Shown here piece after piece: positions 7,483 to 16,830 of a stretch of 64,000 nucleotides of DNA. Source of the DNA: an uncultured Methanomicrobiales archaeon (GTDB lineage: Archaea; Halobacteriota; Methanomicrobia; Methanomicrobiales; Methanospirillaceae); the NCBI GenBank assembly GCA_903900025.1, contig CAIULN010000020.1, positions 1-64,000 on the forward strand, written 5' to 3'. Numbering within the stretch: the stretch's first letter is position 1; every line of letters starts with the position of its first letter. The notes below the pieces were generated by a model. The model was not told where the DNA came from. It saw only the letters and a list, made by a program, of their open reading frames with translations, and did no database searches. Made by a program: the position numbers and the translations under genes.

Positions 7483-8655
7483 ATGAATGTAGCCCGGCTT
7501 TGTTCAGACCTTGTCAGGATCAACAGCGAAAACCCGCCGGGGACTACAAAAGATATCGCCGAGTTCATCCGGTCACTTCTTGAAAGCTGGGGCATTGCGT
7601 CAGTCGTCACTGAAAACGAAGCCGGAAAGTGCAACGTTGTTACAGAACAGACCTCTCATAACCTCGTATTCTGCGGCCATGTGGATGTCGTGCCTGCACT
7701 GAATACAGGGTGGAGCCGTGACCCGTTCTCCGGCGCTGTGGAGGGGGGTTCTGTCTGGGGCAGAGGGACGACCGATATGAAAGGGGGGTGTGCCGCACTC
7801 CTCGATACCTGCCACACAACCGTCGAATCCGGTCCCGATCTTCCGGTGCAGCTTGCCTTTGTCTGTGATGAGGAGACCGGCGGCACCTCCGGGATACAAT
7901 ACCTGATTGCCCGGCACATGATCTCCCCGTGCGACTGCCTCATCGCTGAGCCTACCCCGGTCCGCAACCCCAACATCGGCCAGAAGGGGCTTGTCAGGCT
8001 CGACCTGCAGTTTTCCGGCACGCCCGCCCACGGATCACTCTACCCTGCCGTCGGCGTCAGTGCGATCATGGAGGCATGTGCCCTGCTCGAATACGTGAAG
8101 GGATTGAACGGACAGCATTACCCGGTGGGCAATGATATGGAAGAGATCATTGCAGGCTCCTCCCGCGTGCTTGGAGAGGAATTCGGGCTTGATCGGGCGA
8201 CTGACGTGCTGACGAGGATCATGTTCAATCCGGGCATTATAAACGGGGGTGAAAAATCCAATATCGTGGCACAGCACTGCGACCTTGAACTGGAGATCCG
8301 GGTCCCCTGGGGGTGTTCGATTCAGGATCTGCTCGATGATATCAGGCTCCATGCACCGCACGGGACGATCACGTCAAAAACGACCCATGAACCATCGATC
8401 ACAAGCCCCTCCTGCCGGCTTGCCACAGTCACTTGCGATGCGGTGAGACAGGTCTATGGCGGCGATGTGTTCCCCATCATCCAGTGGGCAGCGAGTGACG
8501 CCCGACACCTCCGGGCAGCCGGTTTCAATGTCATTGAGTACGGACCGGGTGAAATGCAATACCTGCACGCGGTTGACGAGCATGTAACCATTGAGTCTTT
8601 GGAAAAAGCGTCAATGGTGTATCAGTACGTAATGGAAAACCATTCCAAAGGATAA
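7483..8655 (+). CDS. M20-family metallopeptidase / acyl-diaminopimelate deacylase-like
   Basis: The 390-residue protein belongs to the ArgE/DapE/CPG2 family of two-zinc amidohydrolases. The motifs are FCGHVDVVPA (metal ligand His66, catalytic Asp68), GRGTTDMKGG (metal ligand Asp98), the CDEETGG pair near 131-137 (catalytic and metal-binding Glu), and a late His in the QYLHAVDEH region. A dimerisation domain lies in the middle. Whether the substrate is succinyl-diaminopimelate, acetyl-ornithine or a peptide cannot be told. Methanogens usually make diaminopimelate by another route, so DapE function should not be assumed. Confidence 0.88.
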   Translation: MNVARLCSDLVRINSENPPGTTKDIAEFIRSLLESWGIASVVTENEAGKCNVVTEQTSHNLVFCGHVDVVPALNTGWSRDPFSGAVEGGSVWGRGTTDMKGGCAALLDTCHTTVESGPDLPVQLAFVCDEETGGTSGIQYLIARHMISPCDCLIAEPTPVRNPNIGQKGLVRLDLQFSGTPAHGSLYPAVGVSAIMEACALLEYVKGLNGQHYPVGNDMEEIIAGSSRVLGEEFGLDRATDVLTRIMFNPGIINGGEKSNIVAQHCDLELEIRVPWGCSIQDLLDDIRLHAPHGTITSKTTHEPSITSPSCRLATVTCDAVRQVYGGDVFPIIQWAASDARHLRAAGFNVIEYGPGEMQYLHAVDEHVTIESLEKASMVYQYVMENHSKG

Positions 8656-8660
8656 TGGAA

Positions 8661-9061
8661 TTATTGCCATTTCAGGTGGAGATATTTGGTTTTAAAAATT
8701 TTATATAATAACCAGAGATAATTCCTGACTTCCTTTTTTATATTAATTTTTGAACTGCCATGTTTTCGTTTCAGGAGAGGGACAGGCACTTCAACAGCCT
8801 TCCTGCCGGAAATGAGCAATTTTGATATGATCTCTGCATTGATCTCAAAATTTTTACTTGTTATCGTAATTTCATTGAAAATTTCCCGTTTATAGAGACA
8901 AAAGATGGGGCTCACACATGAAATATTGCCACCGAGGAGGAACAGTACAATAAATTTACCGATCTGCTTAAAAAAAGGCAAAATGGCATGACTTCTTCCA
9001 TAAGCCCTTTTTCCAGGTAAGGGGACCTAGAAACGCAATCGGCACCGGTTTTCCGATAAGC
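8661..9061 (-). pseudogene. Remnant of a GT2 glycosyltransferase (C-terminal half, frameshifted)
   Basis: Two minus-strand frames align with the second half of the intact GT2 gene at 14017-14751. One frame (down from about 9061) reads TGADCVSRSPYLEKG, matching TGADCISASPYRGKD in the intact copy, then RSVNLLY. The other (to the stop at 8661) continues NISCVSPIFCLYK and a KINIKKEVRN tail. The switch between frames is near 8945. The N-terminal nucleotide-sugar-binding half is absent. It converges on the M20 gene and lies next to the damaged RIO gene, so this looks like a deletion or recombination scar at the edge of the glycan island. Confidence 0.85.
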
Positions 9062-9184
9062 ACGCCCACTCTGCTTCCGGCGATTTTTACTTTTTGCATC
9101 ATTTTTACTCTCATGTCGGATAGGGGATATAATTGTACATTTCACAGCACTGTTCTGATATATATCAAACGTGGTTCGTAGGCA

Positions 9185-9860
9185 TCATGGTTCGGCTGTA
9201 TCAAGCCCGGTTACTGCATTGAAAATTTCGACATCATTACGCACATCGCAGCGGTTTTTTAAAAACCTGTTGATATTGCGGATATCCCGCATCAGAAACT
9301 GGTAAGCACTGGGGTGATCACGGGTAACCGATTGACCCTTATCAATGAGATATGGTTTTTCGCCGTATAATATATTGAACTCGCTCAGGCCCCCATGCAC
9401 GGGTTCAGCTTTGTGGTAGAGGAGATCAATATACTTCATGATGGTTGCGTAGATTCCCGCCGGGTCATCAATATCGGCATTTTTAAGCTGCTGGCAGGGA
9501 ATTTCATCCTCCACCAAATATGACATGATCAGAATATTCCGGTCCCATACGAGTGGCTCGGGAACGGGAATGCCCGCCTCCTGAGCCCGTGCAAGATTAG
9601 AGAACTCCTTTCTTGTCCAGGCAAAAACCAGCTCTTTACGGGATTTTTTTACGCGGGAAAATCTGCGGTCTCCCGTGATGTAGGAGCTCATTGTCGTAAA
9701 ATTTGCCGTGCGGATCCGGTAAATCTTGATGGCAACCCCTGGCCCATCACGTTTACCGTAAAACACATTCGCTTCTTTGCCGGTGCTTATCGATCCGCCA
9801 ATTACCGAGATGCTTGAACAATCCTCTGCTGTGATAGGGAGGAAAGAGGAGCTTGTGCAG
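9185..9860 (-). pseudogene. Degenerate RIO1-type protein kinase
   Basis: The 9185-9799 part encodes a RIO kinase domain: ISTGKEANVFYG phosphate-binding loop, IKIYRI with the ATP-site Lys, EFSNLARAQEAGIPVP, and YLIDKGQSV with the metal-binding Asp. Two lesions are visible. First, the catalytic-loop Asp of H-(A/G)-D-L-S-E is Gly here (VHGGLSEFN), explained by a single GAC to GGC change. Second, the frame has no ATG, GTG or TTG upstream of the kinase loop before an in-frame TAG near 9900. A plausible piece of the missing N-terminus (QLHKLL and SRGLFKHLG) lies in another frame at about 9803-9860. The only ATG, at 9766, would remove the ATP-binding loop. RIO1 matures the small ribosomal subunit, so an intact copy is expected elsewhere. 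Confidence 0.75.
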
Positions 9861-10006
9861 TTGCTTGAATAAGGGAATGCCGCATCTGGAGAAAGAAACT
9901 ATCGAACGTCATAAATGTCGATCAAAGGAAGGTCACAAAACCGCGGGACTCTCTGAGTATCGAGTAATGGAAGTTATTGATAAGGAATATAAACCCCGAC
10001 ACTTCC

Positions 10007-11527
10007 CTATCTCACTTTTTTTAATAAATATATTCCCGGCACTGATGCCGATTGCTGTTGTGCATGATCCGTGAGATACTGTAAAGAATAACCGGAAGGG
10101 TCTGCTGCCTGAATATCCCATGTAACGACGAAATAAACAGAGCCGGTTTCATTCTCGAGACTTTTGAAACCTGCCTCATTGGAACCGATATACTTTATAA
10201 ATGTCTTGTCACTTTGGTTTGAATAGTAATATTGTAATGGTTGGACCATATAGCCAGGTACCGGGACAATTATATCCCCCGGTTGTGTTATCTTTTGCAG
10301 GTTTGCGGTAAAACCCCGCCAATCTTCCTTATGCAAATTTGAATAATATGCAGATAGAGGCATAATCGAAAGAAGGATAATGAGAACTAATGCGACATAA
10401 ACTCCTTTATTTTTATTCAAGAACTCAACCAAACGTCCAATTCCGATTCCAACAATTACCAGAAATATTGTGATGAGATAGATATGGTATCGTACATTGA
10501 AGGGAATCCTAAAGGACATGTACATACTTATGATCATAGGAATAAATAGGAAAATTCCCAGTGCAACTGCTGTATATTTATTCAAACGCCACGTCAGCCA
10601 AAGACCGGCAATCATTAGAATAATAAAAAAAATCGCTACGATGTCATTTAAAAAGGAAAAGTCTGAGAATGTTGCAAAAGGGACACTCCAAATATTTAAT
10701 CCCCAATTGAATGTGCTGGTTAAGAAATACTGATTTTGATGTAAAAATGAACCGATGATGGGTATTACCAGTATAAATGCAACCGTTCCGCCGGATACAT
10801 ATAATTTGAAATCGTTGGGAATTATTGCATTGATTGAGCCAATTTTTCCGCTCCACTTCGAAAAATCAAACTCTTTTATTCGTATGATGAAATAACCAAT
10901 AAACAAAGTTATTATTGCGAATGATGTGTAAAAATGCGAATAAAATGCGGCTGCACACGCGACACCGAACAGTGTCCAGTCGTACCATTGCCGGCTTTTG
11001 CATGCCTTAAAAAATGCATAATACGCGACGGTAACAAAAAGCACCGCAAATGCATAAAATCTCGCCTCCTGTGAATAATATATATGAAACGGTGAGACTG
11101 CAAGCAGCAATGCAGAAATAAGCCCGATTTTTTCATTTGCAATCTCCCGTGCAAGGAAGAAGATGACAATGATTGTTACCACTCCGGCGCAGGCTGAGGG
11201 AAATCGTAGCCAGAACTCATTCGATCCAAGTAACCTCACCCCCCAGAGGACGATAAAGTGAAGTGGTGGAGAGCGATCATTGTATGCAGCGGTCAAAACG
11301 TCCCCGATGCTTGTTGCATTTGTGCTGTAATATGTGGATGCCTCATCAAGCCAGAGCGATTCCTTGCCAAGGTCAAAGAACCTTAATATAAACCCTAATA
11401 ACACAATTGCAGAAAGGACCAGATATACCGGATTTTTATAAAATGGTTCGGTTTGAGTGAGGAACTCCTCGTTATCCCGATCAACCCTGCCACCCGGTCT
11501 CTTTTTTACAGACCCTCGTTTACCCAT
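10007..11527 (-). CDS. Membrane glycosyltransferase, GT39/PMT-like
   Basis: This 506-residue polytopic protein has about ten to twelve hydrophobic segments and the ESLWLDEAS motif at residues 57-64, in which Asp61-Glu62 are the acidic pair typical of the first extracytoplasmic loop of PMT/ArnT enzymes. HIYYSQEARFYAF is a second family signature. Such enzymes move a sugar from a polyprenyl-phosphate carrier to a lipid or protein on the outer face of the membrane. I chose ATG 11527; the frame is open to 11596, but the longer N-terminus looks non-coding and an AGGTAA site precedes 11527. It is divergent from the UDP-GlcNAc 2-epimerase gene. A truncated relative lies at 15825-16022. Confidence 0.85.
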   Translation of the reverse strand: MGKRGSVKKRPGGRVDRDNEEFLTQTEPFYKNPVYLVLSAIVLLGFILRFFDLGKESLWLDEASTYYSTNATSIGDVLTAAYNDRSPPLHFIVLWGVRLLGSNEFWLRFPSACAGVVTIIVIFFLAREIANEKIGLISALLLAVSPFHIYYSQEARFYAFAVLFVTVAYYAFFKACKSRQWYDWTLFGVACAAAFYSHFYTSFAIITLFIGYFIIRIKEFDFSKWSGKIGSINAIIPNDFKLYVSGGTVAFILVIPIIGSFLHQNQYFLTSTFNWGLNIWSVPFATFSDFSFLNDIVAIFFIILMIAGLWLTWRLNKYTAVALGIFLFIPMIISMYMSFRIPFNVRYHIYLITIFLVIVGIGIGRLVEFLNKNKGVYVALVLIILLSIMPLSAYYSNLHKEDWRGFTANLQKITQPGDIIVPVPGYMVQPLQYYYSNQSDKTFIKYIGSNEAGFKSLENETGSVYFVVTWDIQAADPSGYSLQYLTDHAQQQSASVPGIYLLKKVR

Positions 11528-11670
11528 GGAATATTTACCTGTCCAATGTAGTCTGGTAAAATTAATAATTATTCCTGTTTCAGTGACCCTACTCAATCTC
11601 TATTAATTACTTGAGAGATTAAAAGAACAACTGACGTACGGGTCGATACTCTCTCACTTCAAGGTGTTCT

Positions 11671-12735
11671 ATGAAAATTGCTGTGGCGGCAGGAACAAGA
11701 CCGGAATTTATCCAGGTCGAACCAATTATCCGTGAAATGAATGAACGGAATATTGAATATATTTTCATCCATTCTGGTCAGCACTACGATTATGAAATGG
11801 ACAAAATTTTTTTTGATGAGATGCATATGCCTGATCCCACGCATTACCTGGGAATCAGCTCTAAGCTACCCGGCGAGCAGATCGGTGAGATGATCACAAA
11901 ATCCGAATCAATCTTCCGCGAAGAAAAACCCGATATGCTCCTTGTTACAGGAGATACCAATACTGCCCTTGGCGTCTCTCTTGCAGCAAACAAATCTAAG
12001 ATTAAAGTTGGCCACTTTGAAGCCGGGATGCGAAGTTTCGATCGATCCATGCCTGAGGAAATAAACAGGATAATTATCGATAATTTTTCAGATATTCTTT
12101 TTTCGCCGACAGAGAGAGGAATAAAGAATCTTCAAGATAACGGGATTCACGACAATGTTTTTCTGGTGGGTGATGTGATGCTCGATTCAATTATTTACTA
12201 CCGGAAGTTAATTGAAAATAAATCAAGGACTCTTGAAGAATTATCCCTTGATAAAAAAACCTATCTCCTGCTAACTCTTCACCGGGAAGCAAATACTGAC
12301 AATGAGAGACGGTTAAAAAATATTCTTGAGGCTGTATCTTCTGTTCCCTATCCGGTAATTTTCCCGATTCATCCACGAACTAAACAAAGGATTCAGAGTT
12401 TTAATATCAAACTGCCAGAAAACATCCGCGTAATTTCACCCGCAGGGTATTTTGAATTCCTCAGGTTAATCTTTAATTCTGATAAACTATTGACCGATTC
12501 CGGTGGAGCACAAAAACAGGCGTTTTTCCTCTCAAAACCCTGCATCACATTACGACCAAATACCGAATGGGGGGAAACAATCGAGAACGGATGGAACATT
12601 CTTGTGGATGACAACCAGGAAAAAATAATTGAGGCGGTTTCAAGCTTTAATCCACAAGGATTTCCTGATCTCTCCCTTTTTGGTAACGGGGAAAGTTCAC
12701 ATAAAATAATTAATGCCGCCGTTTCACAAATTTAG
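11671..12735 (+). CDS. wecB: UDP-N-acetylglucosamine 2-epimerase
   Basis: WecB interconverts UDP-GlcNAc and UDP-ManNAc, giving precursors for surface glycans and N-linked glycans. The 354-residue protein begins MKIAVAAGTRPEFIQ, matching the (G/A)TRPE start of the family. It also has HSGQHYDYEM, VTGDTNTALG, GHFEAGMRSF and MPEEINRIIID, which include the conserved Asp, Glu and His residues of the active site, and a C-terminal DSGGAQKQAFF motif for UDP binding. Length is typical. It is the only plus-strand gene of the glycan island and probably uses a promoter within 11597-11670. Confidence 0.93.
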   Translation: MKIAVAAGTRPEFIQVEPIIREMNERNIEYIFIHSGQHYDYEMDKIFFDEMHMPDPTHYLGISSKLPGEQIGEMITKSESIFREEKPDMLLVTGDTNTALGVSLAANKSKIKVGHFEAGMRSFDRSMPEEINRIIIDNFSDILFSPTERGIKNLQDNGIHDNVFLVGDVMLDSIIYYRKLIENKSRTLEELSLDKKTYLLLTLHREANTDNERRLKNILEAVSSVPYPVIFPIHPRTKQRIQSFNIKLPENIRVISPAGYFEFLRLIFNSDKLLTDSGGAQKQAFFLSKPCITLRPNTEWGETIENGWNILVDDNQEKIIEAVSSFNPQGFPDLSLFGNGESSHKIINAAVSQI

Positions 12736-12791
12736 GGTTTTCCGGGTTTTTCCACTACCTAGTCTCTCTTGGAAAAAACACAAATAAAAAA

Positions 12792-13802
12792 TTAAACTGA
12801 TGATGAACCCTCTTTGATAAACCAGCGTACATATTTTACAATACCTTTCTTAATATCAATTTTTGGTGTGAACCCAAGGCTCTTTTTTGCAAGGGAAATG
12901 TCAGCTGCAAACCGCATTACTTCACCCGGGCGTTTGGGGAGGTGAATCGGGCTCATATCTGTTAGATCCCTGCCTGTTTCCTTGGCAACCGTATCGATGA
13001 TAATCCTTGCGAGATCATTGACGCTTGTTTCCTTACCGGTTCCGAAGTTGATTGCCGTACCGTACATATCCAGCTCTTCCCATTTGTTAATAATAAGTGA
13101 ATATGCTGCGATAAGATCGTCAATATAGTGGAAATCCTTTGTCTGGAGACCGCTTCCGTAGACTGTCGGAGGACAATTGTTCATTACCTGTGAAACAAAC
13201 TTCGGTATTACCGCAGAGTAGCCTTTCATTCTCTGGTTTGGGCCGTAGGTATTAAACTGCCTGAGGATTATGATGGGCAGATTGTACACGTGGTGGTATG
13301 ATGAACAGAGACGGTCTGCCGCCGCCTTGCCCGCAGCGTAGGGTGATTGCGGGTTAAACGGATGGTTTTCATCCATTGGCATGTATTGTCCCGTTCCATA
13401 AACTTCAGAGGAGGAGGCATATAACATCAGCTTGAGGGGATCCCGACGGGTCATTGCTCTCCTTACCGCTTCAAGTACGTTCTGGGTACCGCGTGTGTGC
13501 ACTTCAAAACTGGGTACTGGATTGTCTATTGATTCTTCCCAATGGACCTGCGCCGCAAGGTGGAATACCATGTCGACATTATTTACCAGCCTGTCCACGA
13601 GTTCAAAATCCATAACTGAACCGTTAACAAAATAGAAATTGGGTGAATAAATGTAGCAGGCGCGGATATTATCTGTAGTGCTTCGGGAGAGATCGTCGAG
13701 GACTATGACTTTATATTCATTCTTTAACAGAAATTCTGTTAAGTTGCTTCCGATAAATCCTGCTCCACCCGTGATTAATATGGTCTCTTTTTGCATGTTC
13801 AT
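12792..13802 (-). CDS. NAD-dependent sugar-nucleotide epimerase/dehydratase
   Basis: This is an extended short-chain dehydrogenase of 336 residues that acts on nucleotide sugars. It has the NAD-binding GGAGFIG motif at 12-18, the DDLSR strand end near 36-40, and HLAAQ near 81. The catalytic set is Ser in YASSSEVYG and Tyr155-Lys159 in SPYAAGK. A UDP- or dTDP-sugar is expected; 4-epimerase, 4,6-dehydratase or UDP-xylose/galacturonate activity cannot be separated by eye. It converges on wecB and is the last minus-strand gene of the island's central block. Confidence 0.9.
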   Translation of the reverse strand: MNMQKETILITGGAGFIGSNLTEFLLKNEYKVIVLDDLSRSTTDNIRACYIYSPNFYFVNGSVMDFELVDRLVNNVDMVFHLAAQVHWEESIDNPVPSFEVHTRGTQNVLEAVRRAMTRRDPLKLMLYASSSEVYGTGQYMPMDENHPFNPQSPYAAGKAAADRLCSSYHHVYNLPIIILRQFNTYGPNQRMKGYSAVIPKFVSQVMNNCPPTVYGSGLQTKDFHYIDDLIAAYSLIINKWEELDMYGTAINFGTGKETSVNDLARIIIDTVAKETGRDLTDMSPIHLPKRPGEVMRFAADISLAKKSLGFTPKIDIKKGIVKYVRWFIKEGSSSV

Positions 13803-14016
13803 ACCCTTTTTAATTCTTCATTTATGTATATCGTCTGGTTAATTACAATTTATTCCTACCTAAGGGAAGATAGAAATATTAATATTCTGAAATGGAAATT
13901 TCGCCAGAATTTTGGAGAAAGGCTCTAAAAAAATACCCGAAATTCTGATGATTTTCGACCGGGAAATTTCTTCCTGATCCATTCGATAAAAAAAAAGGAT
14001 TGTGGAAAAATACAGA

Positions 14017-14751
14017 TCACCCCCATTTTTTCTTCAGATACTGAGATTTGAAAATTTTACTCAGGATTTTAAGATTATTTATGACTTCTTTTTTAACATT
14101 TAATTTAGATTCCCCGAATTCCCTAACATACAGTTTTACACCGATCTCTTTTACGGTTTTTCCGTTGAGGATGAGTTTTGAAATGATTTCAGCATCGATC
14201 TCAAAATTATTACTTTCAAACGTCATTCCCTCAAGCGCCTCTTTTTTGTAAAGGCGAAAGATGGCGCTGACGCAGGTGATGTCATTTCTGAGGAGTATCT
14301 TATACAGGAAATTTACGGATTTACTGATAAAAAACCTGAATGGAGAAGTAATTTCATTTGCCAGATCTTTTCCACGGTATGGTGATGCTGAGATGCAGTC
14401 AGCCCCTGTTTCTTTATATGCTGCCAGCAGCTTATCGATATCCTCGGGTCTGTACGTGAGATCGGAATCCATCGTGATGATGAGATTTCCGCTGCTGTGT
14501 GCAAATCCGGTTTTTACCGCAGCACCCATTCCTTTATTCACGCCGTGGGGAACAACGATGACATTTCCATGTGTTTTCTGTAACTCATAGAGCACCTCAA
14601 GTGTTGCATCGCGGCTTCCATCATCGACAAGGACAAATTCACAGGTCTCGTTGTACAGTTGACCGATTGACTCAACAATGGGGAATAATTTTTCCGGGTA
14701 GAGCGCGGCATTTTCCGCTTCATTGTAAAGAGGAATTACGATGGATATCAT
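14017..14751 (-). CDS. GT2 glycosyltransferase, polyprenyl-phosphate mannose/glucose synthase-like
   Basis: The 244-residue protein starts MISIVIPLYNEAENA, the nucleotide-sugar-binding start of the GT2 family, followed by VDDGSRDATLEV, a GMGAAVKTG loop and MDSDLTYRPEDI with the DxD metal site. Its C-terminal helix lacks the long membrane tail seen in some relatives. Family members charge dolichyl phosphate with a sugar for use outside the membrane, which fits the GT39-like enzyme nearby. Its ATG overlaps the stop of the flippase-like gene upstream by four bases (14748-14751), so both are probably made together. Confidence 0.9.
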   Translation of the reverse strand: MISIVIPLYNEAENAALYPEKLFPIVESIGQLYNETCEFVLVDDGSRDATLEVLYELQKTHGNVIVVPHGVNKGMGAAVKTGFAHSSGNLIITMDSDLTYRPEDIDKLLAAYKETGADCISASPYRGKDLANEITSPFRFFISKSVNFLYKILLRNDITCVSAIFRLYKKEALEGMTFESNNFEIDAEIISKLILNGKTVKEIGVKLYVREFGESKLNVKKEVINNLKILSKIFKSQYLKKKWG

Positions 14752-15695
14752 TCAGGCACTCCATTGAACTGGTCCGCTGCATATTTGGAACATATAAGCC
14801 CAAGAATGAGAACAAAATACATGGAAATCAACCTGTCTGTCAGGACGATTGCTATTGAATCTGTCGAGGCAACACCGAGTAAGACCAGGAAATACCCAAG
14901 TGATGCCTCCATCACTCCGACACCCAGGGGGATCTGAGAGGCGAGTCCGGCAATAATCGAAATGCAGAAAAAAATCGTGAGCAGGATTGGATTTAAGGTA
15001 TATCCAAAGGCTAGTGCTACGACCCAGAGCCGCACAAATTCTAATCCGAGGGAAAATGCCGTAATAATAAAAACGGGAATGATATCCCGGAATGAAAGTT
15101 TTCTGATTTTTAAATCAGCGGGTATTTTTTTAAGAAGTGGGATTTTTGGTGAATATTTTTCCAGAATTTTTAAGATGTAATCTGCCTTGTAATAGAAAAA
15201 GAAAAGTAAAATGAGGATGACTGCAGTCACTTCAAGAATGATGACAGTAATCCCTTTCAATTGAATAAACACGATTGCCGATGCTGCAAGAAAAAGAATC
15301 ACCAGTTCGAAAAATCTCTCATAAAAAATCATCGACACACCATCAAAAAAATTCAGAGCATATCTTTTTTGCATGTAATATGCCTTGTAGAGATCCCCGA
15401 TTTTCCCAGGTGTGATATTTGCATAAAAAAGGCTTGCGATACTCACAAGGGAGGCATCATGCCAGCTGATATTGATCTTATACTTGTCACTTAAGAATTT
15501 CCAACGATAAATCCTGAATGCAATAGTACCGAGCGATAAACAAAATGCGAGAATCAAAAGGGGAATACTGACGGTAAACAGTATTTGGTAATTTTCAATT
15601 ATCCCGGATTTGATAATTACATAACCAAGGATCAATAATCCTATAATGAATAGAACAAGCTGCAGGGATTTTCGATTTTTTTTTGTTGATTCCAT
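14748..15695 (-). CDS. Flippase-like membrane protein (LPG synthase TM / UPF0104 family)
   Basis: The 315-residue protein has about eight membrane segments and matches the UPF0104 / lysylphosphatidylglycerol-synthase transmembrane family. Landmarks are FRIYRWKFLSDKY, NITPGKIGDLYKAYYM and GLASQIPLGVGVMEASLGYF, the last two being hallmark loops with the conserved Pro-Gly and Gly-x-x-Glu. Members sit beside polyprenyl-phosphate glycosyltransferases in many archaea, and transport of lipid-linked sugar is often proposed. That role is inference. Here it is translationally coupled to the GT2 gene. Confidence 0.87.
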   Translation of the reverse strand: MESTKKNRKSLQLVLFIIGLLILGYVIIKSGIIENYQILFTVSIPLLILAFCLSLGTIAFRIYRWKFLSDKYKINISWHDASLVSIASLFYANITPGKIGDLYKAYYMQKRYALNFFDGVSMIFYERFFELVILFLAASAIVFIQLKGITVIILEVTAVILILLFFFYYKADYILKILEKYSPKIPLLKKIPADLKIRKLSFRDIIPVFIITAFSLGLEFVRLWVVALAFGYTLNPILLTIFFCISIIAGLASQIPLGVGVMEASLGYFLVLLGVASTDSIAIVLTDRLISMYFVLILGLICSKYAADQFNGVPE

Positions 15696-15783
15696 AGATC
15701 ACCTTGGGTATGAATGAAGAACAACTCATTATTGTTTACATCCTGTTATTATATCTGGATCGGTATGGCGATTCAATAGTATT

Positions 15784-15801
15784 AGGACTTACAGGACTTA
15801 C
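15784..15801. repeat. Tandem 9-bp repeat at a truncation boundary
   Basis: AGGACTTAC occurs twice head to tail (15784-15792 and 15793-15801) and is followed by GCACTTGACTCC. It lies about 24 bases beyond the broken end of the GT39 fragment. The GGACTTACGCA string resembles terminal inverted repeats I recall from some insertion sequences, so this may be the leftover end of an excised element. No partner end is seen nearby. Confidence 0.4.
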
Positions 15802-15824
15802 GCACTTGACTCCGACCGAAAGAT

Positions 15825-16022
15825 CTAATAGCTAAGAGCCTCATCAATCCAGAGCGGCTTTCTGCCTCGTTCAAAAATCTTCAGAGACAACCCGAGGATG
15901 AAAAGGGCTGATAAGATAATGTAATTTTTATGGGTTCGGGGGAGAACCCTGCGTTCCAGTGGTATTGCGTTTTCCCCGGACTCATTCCCGGCATTTTTTC
16001 TGTGCTTTTTTTCCCTACCCAT
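15825..16022 (-). pseudogene. N-terminal fragment of a GT39-like glycosyltransferase
   Basis: The 65-residue frame begins MGREKKHRKN, parallel to MGKRGSVKKR of the full gene at 10007-11527. It continues through one membrane helix and the motif KPLWIDEALSY, matching ESLWLDEASTYY, and then hits a TAG stop. The remaining 440 or so residues of the family are missing. The break is sharp and is followed by a tandem 9-bp repeat at 15784-15801. It was once a second GT39 paralogue at the other edge of the glycan island. Confidence 0.85.
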
Positions 16023-16137
16023 ATGGCACTCTTTTTACAGATATTTGTGAAATATCCACGATATGCATTCCGATAAACCTCACAGGGATTGGATCCAGAC
16101 ACACAATAATAAATATTAACATCTGAAATACTCTTTA

Positions 16138-16797
16138 ATGAAAAAAGCATTCGATAAAATTATCCCAATCGTTCTCGTTTTACTGGTCATGGTATGTGCC
16201 TGCGTTGCTCCGCCAAAACCTGTTTCAAACACCTCATCATCCGCGAATACATCCCAATCCGGAGCGAATCCGTCAGCCGTCACAACGACACCGACTCCCC
16301 AGTATGTTACCATCGAGACACCCTATCTGACACCGACAACTCAAATTACTAAGACGCCCACAGCAACCCCCACCCCCCCGGAAGTGTGGGTTGAAATTTA
16401 CCGGACAAAACAGTTTTTTTCTTACAATACAACGGCATTCTCATTTGATCTGAAAAATCCACCGATGGTCATCCATTATGATGTTGTTCCTGTAAACGTA
16501 ACGGGAACCAAAACAATCTGGACGCATTGGGATACCCCGGGAGGCCCGACAATAGAAGAGATACCCTATGATTATTATAATCCTTACGCGTGGTTTGAGG
16601 TGACCGTTCGTAACAAAAATACCGGGCAGATTATTCTTATGGATGGCTTTGGAAACAGCTATGGAAAGCAGTATTCGCAAGATGTCAATCGGACGCTTAA
16701 AGTGTTAAACCGGGGGGAATTACTTATTCATCTTGATGGAAACCTGGTAACGGTAACGGTGGATCTGAAAGTGAAAAAAGGTGAAAATATTGTCTGA
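16138..16797 (+). CDS. Secreted lipoprotein with Thr/Pro-rich linker
   Basis: The 219-residue product has a lysine-containing N-terminus, a hydrophobic signal sequence and a lipobox-like LVMVCAC near residues 16-22, so it is probably lipid-anchored to the outer face of the membrane. A Ser/Thr/Pro-rich linker (about 26-83) is followed by a domain of about 130 residues with alternating hydrophobic residues and many aromatics (VWVEIYRTKQFF, IWTHWDTPGG, YNPYAWFEVTV), likely beta-sandwich. I do not recognise the domain. The linker is a likely glycosylation target of the neighbouring glycan genes, which is inference. Confidence 0.78.
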   Translation: MKKAFDKIIPIVLVLLVMVCACVAPPKPVSNTSSSANTSQSGANPSAVTTTPTPQYVTIETPYLTPTTQITKTPTATPTPPEVWVEIYRTKQFFSYNTTAFSFDLKNPPMVIHYDVVPVNVTGTKTIWTHWDTPGGPTIEEIPYDYYNPYAWFEVTVRNKNTGQIILMDGFGNSYGKQYSQDVNRTLKVLNRGELLIHLDGNLVTVTVDLKVKKGENIV

Positions 16798-16821
16798 TGA
16801 ACCGATGCCTTCGGGAAATAG

Positions 16822-16830
16822 TTTTTTTTT
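16822..16830 (+). terminator. Poly-T tract after the lipoprotein gene
   Basis: Nine consecutive T residues begin 25 bases after the stop codon. Archaeal polymerases commonly terminate at such U-rich tracts without a hairpin. No stable stem is evident just upstream. Confidence 0.45.

Noticed and set aside
15784-15801. Calling a complete insertion sequence here
   Set aside because: Only a short repeat resembling one end is visible; there is no transposase frame and no second end.
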